Positions 5,347 through 10,116 of a stretch of 10,116 nt of DNA are shown here, piece by piece; position 1 is the stretch's first letter, and each line of letters starts with the position of its first letter. The notes under the pieces are model-generated. The model ran no database searches. It saw only the letters and a list, made by a program, of their open reading frames with translations, and was not told the origin of the DNA. The DNA comes from Acidimicrobiia bacterium (GTDB lineage Bacteria > Actinomycetota > Acidimicrobiia > Spongiisociales > JAHEDJ01). The translations under genes were made by a program, and so were the position numbers. Where the stretch lies: assembly GCA_030598025.1 (NCBI GenBank), contig JAUVQS010000045.1, positions 1 through 10,116 of the forward strand, given 5' to 3'.

Positions 5347-6890
5347 GCCGTACCCCAGCCTCCTCCGCCCGGCGTTCGCACGAGCAGTCGATCGCCTGAG
5401 GCAACCTCGAATGTCACCTTCCCCGGCACACGCTCGGGGGTAGCTCCTTTTCGGATCACCCAGTCCTCGCCGATGGCCCCCGGACCGCCACCCATCAGAC
5501 CCCAGGGAGCATTCCGTCTCCGCTCCCCCATGAGCGACACGGTGGCCGGTGCATTGAACTCGATCTCTCGCTCGATGCCCTCACCACCTCGAAACTCTCC
5601 CTCACCGCCGCTACCTCGCCGAAGGCCATATCGCAGCACCCGGAACGGATAATGGGTCTCGAGTGACTCGATGGGGGTGTTCTTGGTGTTCGTCATGCCC
5701 GTGTGAATCCCCGACTGGCCGGATCTGCCGGGTCGCCCACCCTGGCCGCCGGCCAGGGTCTCGTAATAGGCGAAGTCATCCGATCCGATGAGCACATTGT
5801 TCATCGTGCCTTGCGATGCGGCGGGGACCCGCTCGGGCGCAGCCTGGGCGAGAGCGCCCAGAAGAACATCGGCTATTCGCTGGCTGGTTTCCACGTTGCC
5901 GGCAGCCACAGCCGCGGGAGATTCAGCAGCCACCAGCGATCCGGTCGGAGCCGCCAACTCCAGAGGCCGGTAGCAGCCGCCGTTGGCGGGGATCGTCGGA
6001 TCCGTTGCCACTCGAACCGCGTAGTAGAGGCAGCTTCGAGTGACTGCCTCGACTGCGTTGATGTTTCCGTCGATCTGGGGGTGCGTTCCCGCGAAATCGG
6101 CCGACAGTCGGTCTCCCTCGATTCGAACGGCTACCGCTATCGGAAGATCCCGATCACCCCACTCCATGACATCGGTGAACTCAAAGAGCCCATCCGGAAG
6201 AGAGCCCAGGGCGGCTCGCATCCGCCGCTCCCCATAAGCGAGCAGGGCGGAGCTCAGCCCATCGTACGAATCAACTCCTTCGGCCGCGATGAGCGAGTGA
6301 AGGCGACGAGCTCCCACCTCATTGGCACCAAGCTGAGCCGACAGATCACCGAGCCGTTCCGCCGGGGTCCGCGTGGCTCCGAGGAACGGCTCGACGAACT
6401 CGGGAATCCACTCACCGTCGTGAACTGCCGGTGTTGGTGGAACGCGGTGACCCTCCTGGTCGACATGGATCGCGTGCGCCGGCATCGATCCGGGAGCCTC
6501 GCCTCCCACATCTGCGTGATGAGCGCGATTGGCGACCCAACCGACCAAACGCCGATCGAAGAACACCGGTCGGACCAGGGTTAGGTCGTTCAGGTGGGTT
6601 CCACCGAAGAAGGGATCGTTGACTGCGTATTGCGCATCCGGCTCCACACCGTCGCCGAATCGGCTCAAGACTGCCGCGACCGAAGCCGGCATCGAACCAA
6701 GATGGACCGGGATGTGCTCGGCCTGGGCCAGCATTTCTCCCGAGGCCACGAAAAGGGCTGCCGAGCAATCGGCCCGCTCTTTGATGTTCGGAGAGTACGA
6801 GGTGCGGCGCAGCACCATTCCCATCTCGTCCGCGATCGAAGCGAACTGGTTTCGTGCAACTTCGAGGGCGATCGGGCTGATAGAGGTCAC
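5343..6890 (-). CDS. hyuB: Hydantoinase B/oxoprolinase family subunit HyuB
   Basis: This 515-residue protein is the B subunit of an ATP-dependent hydantoinase/5-oxoprolinase-type amidohydrolase. Family features are the N-terminus PIALEVARNQFASIADEMG near 6-24, RRTSYSPNIKERADCS near 28-43, AQAEHIPVHLGSMP near 55-68, NDPFFGGTHLNDLTLV near 91-106, NRAHHADVGGEAPGSMP near 121-137, GNVETSQRIADVLLGAL in the middle, and a Gly-rich end RTPGGGGWG. The GTG start overlaps the hyuA stop (GTGA) and has GAGGTGA just upstream. In the family HyuA activates the substrate with ATP and HyuB completes ring opening. Relatives act on N-methylhydantoin, 5-oxoproline or caprolactam, or carboxylate acetone or acetophenone, so the substrate is open. 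The absence of a third acetone-carboxylase-type gene argues against carboxylation. Confidence 0.93.
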   Translation of the reverse strand: MTSISPIALEVARNQFASIADEMGMVLRRTSYSPNIKERADCSAALFVASGEMLAQAEHIPVHLGSMPASVAAVLSRFGDGVEPDAQYAVNDPFFGGTHLNDLTLVRPVFFDRRLVGWVANRAHHADVGGEAPGSMPAHAIHVDQEGHRVPPTPAVHDGEWIPEFVEPFLGATRTPAERLGDLSAQLGANEVGARRLHSLIAAEGVDSYDGLSSALLAYGERRMRAALGSLPDGLFEFTDVMEWGDRDLPIAVAVRIEGDRLSADFAGTHPQIDGNINAVEAVTRSCLYYAVRVATDPTIPANGGCYRPLELAAPTGSLVAAESPAAVAAGNVETSQRIADVLLGALAQAAPERVPAASQGTMNNVLIGSDDFAYYETLAGGQGGRPGRSGQSGIHTGMTNTKNTPIESLETHYPFRVLRYGLRRGSGGEGEFRGGEGIEREIEFNAPATVSLMGERRRNAPWGLMGGGPGAIGEDWVIRKGATPERVPGKVTFEVASGDRLLVRTPGGGGWGTA

Positions 6891-8860
6891 CAGCTCACCT
6901 CGAGAGCGCCGGATTCAGACACGATGGCCCGCTCTCCGGTTCCCAGGTATGTGGTTGCTTCGCCTTCTTCGATGATCGCCGGACCAGCGACCTCGCGGTC
7001 GGGAGCGAGGCCGGCCCGCCACCAGACGGATGCCTCCACCGAACCCTCCGAGGAGAAGAGTGTCCGAGTTCCCCGGTAGGCATCTCCTTCAGGCCGGAAC
7101 GGCGGAAGATCACTCCATGCCATCGCCGGCGACCCGACCGCTTCGGCTCGCAGTGTGACAACCTCGATCGGGTCGTCGGGCCGCGCAAAGCCGTTGCGCT
7201 CATGATGGGAGGCGTGAAAACGGTCGCCTAGGGCCTCCCATCCCTCACCAACCTCGTAGTCAACGGAGGTCTCGTGGGCCTGACCCAGATATCGGACGTC
7301 GACCACGAGGCGCAGACGATCCGGCCGGCGACCTGTTTCCAATCGATAGGCCTTCTCTGCGTCGCTCGCCAGCGATCCCACAAGCTGATCCAGCCGCTCT
7401 CCGGATCGCAACAACACACTCCGCGCCGCATCATGGCGCGGAGGGCTCAGAAGCAGACCGAAGGCGGAGAAGACCCCGGCGAAGGGAGGAATAACCACAC
7501 CCGCCATCTCGAGGTTTCGAGCCAGGGCGGTTGCATGGAGACCGCCGGCGCCACCAAAGGCCACCAGAGCGGCATCTCGAGGGTCGGCGCCCTGCTCAAC
7601 CGATACGGCCCGGATCGCCCTGGTCATGTGTGCCTCAACGACCTCGACCATCCCCAGCGCCGCCTGATGATGCTCCAGGTCGACCTTCGTGCCAAGCCGG
7701 CTGAGAGCACCGTGTGCCAGGTCCGTGCGCAAAGGAACCGACCCCGCCAGGCGCACGTCCGGTCCTATCCGGCCCAGCACCAGATTGGCATCGGTAACGG
7801 CCGCCTCGAATCCACCCCGGTCGTAGGAAGCGGGGCCCGGATTAGCACCAGCGCTGTGGGGGCCGACGCGAAGCGCTCCCCCGGGATCGACCCATCCGAT
7901 ACTCCCGCCGCCTGCACCAACAGTGTGGACCGCGACAGACGGAAGCCGGCAAGGATATCCGTCGATCGCCCGTTCGTACGACACCTCCGGTCGCCCGCCT
8001 TCAATACGGCACACATCGGTCGAGGTACCTCCCATGTCGAAGGAGATCAAACGCCCATACCCGAGCGCCTCCCCAAGAGCGGCCGACGCTACAACACCTC
8101 CGGCGGGGCCCGAGAGCAGGACTGCGGCAGGCAGACGGCCCGCCGCACCGATATCCATCAGACCACCGGAAGACCGCATCACCAGAATCTCCGGGGGCAG
8201 ACCTACTCCCGAAGCCCGCTCGACAAGTCGACGGAGGTAGGAGGCCATCACCGGCGTCAAGTAGGCGTTGAGAATGGTCGTAGACGTTCGCTCGAACTCG
8301 CGGAGTTCGCCCACGACCTCACTGCTGATCGAAACAGGCACGTCGGGAAGCGCGGCGACGATAGCGTCGCGCGCCAGTTTCTCATGCTCTGGATTGCTGA
8401 ACCCGAACAACAACGAGACGGCGACCGCGTCCGGCCGGGCCGTCGCAAGCGCTCGCGCCACCTCGTCGAGGTTGGCGGGTGCCAGATTCGCTGCGGCATC
8501 CAGCGACGATCGCTCCACGACCCCGAACCGATCGGAAGGTTTCACGAGCGGTGTTGGCCGGTCGGCGAAACTGTCGTAGAGCGACGGACGATCCTGACGG
8601 CCGATCTCGACGACATCGGCAAACCCTTCTGTCGCCACGAGGGCAGTCCTGGCCCCCTTCCGTTCGAGCAGTGCGTTGGTGGCCACGGTTGTGCCGTGTA
8701 GCAATGCCTCGATCGAATGACCATCTGCCAGTTCCAGGGCACCGTCAACGACGCCCTCCGATTGGTCCGGCGTTGATGAGGTCTTGCCGATGTGCAGATG
8801 CAGCCCGTCCCACCAGGCGAGGTCGGTGAACGTACCGCCAACGTCTACGCCGAGAGTCAC
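6887..8860 (-). CDS. hyuA: Hydantoinase A/oxoprolinase family ATPase subunit HyuA
   Basis: This 657-residue protein is the ATP-using A subunit of a hydantoinase/5-oxoprolinase-type enzyme. The ASKHA-like fold shows GVDVGGTFTD at 4-13 (phosphate 1), HGTTVATNALLERKG at 55-69, SGPAGGV at 250-256, SFDMGGTSTDV at 273-283 (phosphate 2), GAGGGSIGW at 315-323, VGPHSAGANPGP at 332-343 and FGGAGGLHA at 435-443. The C-terminal part (about 480-657) is the less conserved oxoprolinase C-terminal region and ends normally at ALEVSW. Length is slightly below the common 680-700. The start is a GTG at 8860; an in-frame stop lies three codons upstream, so no longer form is possible. The Shine-Dalgarno is poor. 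It is first in the hyuA-hyuB-SnoaL operon and divergent from the Nfu-domain gene. The substrate is undetermined. Confidence 0.93.
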   Translation of the reverse strand: MTLGVDVGGTFTDLAWWDGLHLHIGKTSSTPDQSEGVVDGALELADGHSIEALLHGTTVATNALLERKGARTALVATEGFADVVEIGRQDRPSLYDSFADRPTPLVKPSDRFGVVERSSLDAAANLAPANLDEVARALATARPDAVAVSLLFGFSNPEHEKLARDAIVAALPDVPVSISSEVVGELREFERTSTTILNAYLTPVMASYLRRLVERASGVGLPPEILVMRSSGGLMDIGAAGRLPAAVLLSGPAGGVVASAALGEALGYGRLISFDMGGTSTDVCRIEGGRPEVSYERAIDGYPCRLPSVAVHTVGAGGGSIGWVDPGGALRVGPHSAGANPGPASYDRGGFEAAVTDANLVLGRIGPDVRLAGSVPLRTDLAHGALSRLGTKVDLEHHQAALGMVEVVEAHMTRAIRAVSVEQGADPRDAALVAFGGAGGLHATALARNLEMAGVVIPPFAGVFSAFGLLLSPPRHDAARSVLLRSGERLDQLVGSLASDAEKAYRLETGRRPDRLRLVVDVRYLGQAHETSVDYEVGEGWEALGDRFHASHHERNGFARPDDPIEVVTLRAEAVGSPAMAWSDLPPFRPEGDAYRGTRTLFSSEGSVEASVWWRAGLAPDREVAGPAIIEEGEATTYLGTGERAIVSESGALEVSW

Positions 8861-8902
8861 GATGCGTCACTACTCTCTGACGGGTAGGAAGGATCAACGA
8901 CC
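8861..8902. promoter_or_regulatory. Short divergent control region, hyuA / Nfu-domain gene
   Basis: Only 42 bases separate the two divergent starts, so their promoters must overlap each other or the genes. On the plus strand TACTCT at 8871-8876 fits TANNNT and would give a leader of about 20 bases. AGGAAGGA at 8886-8893 is a good ribosome site 9 bases before the ATG at 8903. On the minus strand TTGATC (8889-8894) followed at 19 bases by TAGTGA is a weak candidate that would make hyuA nearly leaderless. No clear operator palindrome is seen. Confidence 0.35.
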
Positions 8903-9160
8903 ATGCCCGTTCGAATAGAGAACACACCCAACCCGAACGCCTTGAAGTTCACCGTCGGCATCGATGTGGGAGGGCCGAAGACGTTCGTTCCCACCCAGGC
9001 GACCGACGAGCCCATGGCAAATGCTCTTCTCCAACTCGAAGGCGTGACGAGTGTCTTCATGACCGCCGATTTCGTGACATTGACCAAGGCACCTGATGCT
9101 GATTGGGGATCGATAGCTCCGACCGCCCAAGCGATCATAGAGGCTGAGTTTCCGGGATAG
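8903..9160 (+). CDS. Stand-alone Nfu/NifU N-terminal domain protein
   Basis: This 85-residue protein matches the N-terminal domain of Nfu iron-sulfur scaffold proteins along its whole length. It has the ENTPNPNALKF signature at 6-16, a VxPTQATDEPMANALLQLEGV stretch near 29-48, the VTSVFMTADFVTLTK core near 48-62, and DWGSIAPTAQAIIEAEF at the end. It contains no cysteine, and the CxxC-bearing C-terminal domain that holds the [Fe-S] cluster in full Nfu proteins is absent. It therefore cannot scaffold a cluster alone and may instead bind a partner protein. The ATG has AGGAAGGA 9 bases upstream. It is the only complete plus-strand gene here. Stand-alone versions exist in other bacteria, so the short form need not be damage. 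Confidence 0.87.
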   Translation: MPVRIENTPNPNALKFTVGIDVGGPKTFVPTQATDEPMANALLQLEGVTSVFMTADFVTLTKAPDADWGSIAPTAQAIIEAEFPG

Positions 9161-9223
9161 TCACCCGGGCCTCGCCGAGATTGCGCCGCAGGTGCGCCGC
9201 CAAATGAGGCTACCTGCTCCGGC

Positions 9224-10021
9224 CTAGGGCAGCGGAAGAGTCGGGGAGCCATCGGAGGTCAGCCAGACGGCGATGACCCTCACGGGCCCATACGGAGACT
9301 CCACCGATACCTCGATTCGCCATCGATCACCGATGGGCCCGCCCCCGATGATCGTCCCGCTCCCCCACGGATCCGCTGCTCTGAGGGCAGCCTGCGTCAG
9401 GAGCTCGGGAAGCACAGTGGGTTCGACAACCGGCGGGATCACCGCCAGGGATTCCATGACCACCGGGACCGGCAGGTCGACGACCGATGTGCTCTCCCCT
9501 GCCACCTTCACCATGACGTCCATAGCCTCGAGCGGCAATCGAACGGTCCCGGACTCACCACCCGCCAGAAGCTGCATTAGCAGCCTCACGCGGAAGAGTC
9601 CATCACCCAGATCGTCAACGGATCCAGCGGTAGCCCACTCCACATACATCCACGAATCGCCGGATCGGTTCGCCCACTCCCGCACATCTCGTTCGGCGAC
9701 CGTCGCCACCTTCCGAGCCACATCGAGCGGCGGGGAAGCGGCCATCAAATCGGCCTCCGAGTAGACGGCCGGCGCCGCGACGGTCTCCGGGACCTCGACG
9801 ACCGGCGGTTGAGTGATGAAGGATGTCGAAGGCGCAGCAGTCGCCACCTCCGGCTGCCAAACCATGCGGGCCACAACGGCCGCCAGAGCGGCTGCGATCA
9901 GGAGAGCAGCGATGAAGTACATCCACCGACCTCTATCGGCCGACTCGTTGGTAAGGGTCAGTTGGCTCCAGGGAATGTGCTCGTATGTTTCAGTCTCTGT
10001 ATCGGCAATCTCGTCGCTCAT
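9224..10021 (-). CDS. Single-pass membrane protein with extracytoplasmic region, unknown
   Basis: This 265-residue protein has an acidic cytoplasmic N-terminus (SDEIADTETETYEHIPW), one transmembrane helix near 33-53, a Pro/Val/Ala/Thr-rich linker near 58-88, and an outer region to the end. The outer region seems to hold two alpha+beta units. One runs roughly 90-190 (VARKVATVAERDVREWA helix, YVEWATAGS, LFRVRLLMQLLAG, RLPLEAMDVMVKV). The other runs roughly 200-260 (LPELLTQAALRAADPWG helix, DRWRIEVSVES, PVRVIAVWL). That outline recalls the tandem NTF2-like layout of TcpC-type conjugation proteins, but no motif proves it. It contains no cysteine. The frame stays open upstream of the ATG to the window edge with no earlier ATG/GTG/TTG start. 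The ATG is preferred because a GGATAGG site and a promoter-like pair lie upstream. Confidence 0.75.
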   Translation of the reverse strand: MSDEIADTETETYEHIPWSQLTLTNESADRGRWMYFIAALLIAAALAAVVARMVWQPEVATAAPSTSFITQPPVVEVPETVAAPAVYSEADLMAASPPLDVARKVATVAERDVREWANRSGDSWMYVEWATAGSVDDLGDGLFRVRLLMQLLAGGESGTVRLPLEAMDVMVKVAGESTSVVDLPVPVVMESLAVIPPVVEPTVLPELLTQAALRAADPWGSGTIIGGGPIGDRWRIEVSVESPYGPVRVIAVWLTSDGSPTLPLP

Positions 10022-10054
10022 AGTGCCTATCCGGGAAAGTGCGGGGGCAAGTCG

Positions 10055-10083
10055 AACGTACGACAGCTCCGGCCTTCGTTCAA
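10055..10083 (-). promoter_or_regulatory. Candidate promoter of the single-pass membrane protein gene
   Basis: On the minus strand TTGAAC (10078-10083) and TACGTT (10055-10060, fitting TANNNT) are separated by exactly 17 bases. Transcription would start near 10048, giving a leader of about 27 bases with a GGATAGG ribosome-like site 4 bases before the ATG. The two hexamers match the consensus only partly. The same stretch could also be the coding tail of an upstream gene, because another minus-strand frame stays open to a TAG at 10029-10027. Confidence 0.35.
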
Positions 10084-10116
10084 GGGGGTCGTTGGCGCCA
10101 TTGTTCGGGAACCCGA

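Noticed and set aside
5703..6584. Plus-strand 293-codon open frame
   Set aside because: It is antisense to hyuB and has no motif or credible ribosome site; a GC-rich shadow.
7274..8701. Plus-strand 475-codon open frame
   Set aside because: It is fully antisense to hyuA, which has all family motifs. Its translation is rich in Arg, Gly and His with no recognisable domain, so it is a shadow despite its length.
9161..9223. Terminator between the convergent Nfu-domain and membrane protein genes
   Set aside because: Only weak pairings are seen (GCCTC at 9169-9173 with GAGGC at 9206-9210, a long loop, no T-run), not enough to call.

Overview
The window is high-GC bacterial DNA, densely packed and almost all coded on the minus strand. 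Frequent GTG and TTG starts, 1- or 4-base gene overlaps and a probable leaderless start suggest an Actinomycetota lineage. The gene content, the small palindromic intergenic repeats and the heptad ACGTA element would fit an Acidimicrobiia-like environmental genome. That placement is inference; there is no rRNA or marker gene to confirm it.

Layout from left to right. (1) Bases 1-87 look like the 3' end of an unidentified plus-strand gene. (2) Bases 91-201 hold an imperfect inverted-repeat element with an ACGTA heptad core, lying between that gene and the minus-strand genes that converge on it. (3) Bases 204-4601 form a minus-strand operon read glcD > glcE > glcF > membrane protein. It encodes the three subunits of glycolate oxidase (two FAD subunits and a 2x[4Fe-4S]/CCG electron-transfer subunit) and a five-helix membrane protein of unknown function. 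The junctions are GTGA, TGATG and TTGA, so the four genes are probably translationally coupled. (4) Bases 4602-4941 have no gene. They hold a cluster of short palindromic repeat modules, including a 43-bp exact direct repeat and two modules with the same frame but different hairpin stems. (5) Bases 4942-8860 form a second minus-strand operon, hyuA > hyuB > SnoaL/NTF2-like protein, with GTGA and ATGA overlaps. It encodes an ATP-dependent hydantoinase/oxoprolinase-type enzyme pair and a small alpha+beta-barrel protein. (6) Bases 8903-9160 encode a stand-alone Nfu N-terminal-domain protein, divergent from hyuA with a 42-bp gap. (7) Bases 9224-10021 encode, on the minus strand, a single-pass membrane protein with a proline-rich linker and an extracytoplasmic region, function unknown. 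A candidate promoter lies upstream of it.

How the genes may work together. GlcDEF would oxidise glycolate to glyoxylate and pass electrons to the membrane quinone pool, for carbon recovery or use of algal or photorespiratory glycolate. HyuAB would open a cyclic amide or related ring at the cost of ATP; the substrate cannot be read from the sequence. Together they suggest a heterotroph using low-molecular-weight dissolved organic matter. I see no tRNA, rRNA, CRISPR array, transposase or phage gene. The most distinctive features are the two intergenic repeat systems and the two unexplained coupled genes (the membrane protein after glcF and the NTF2-like protein after hyuB).
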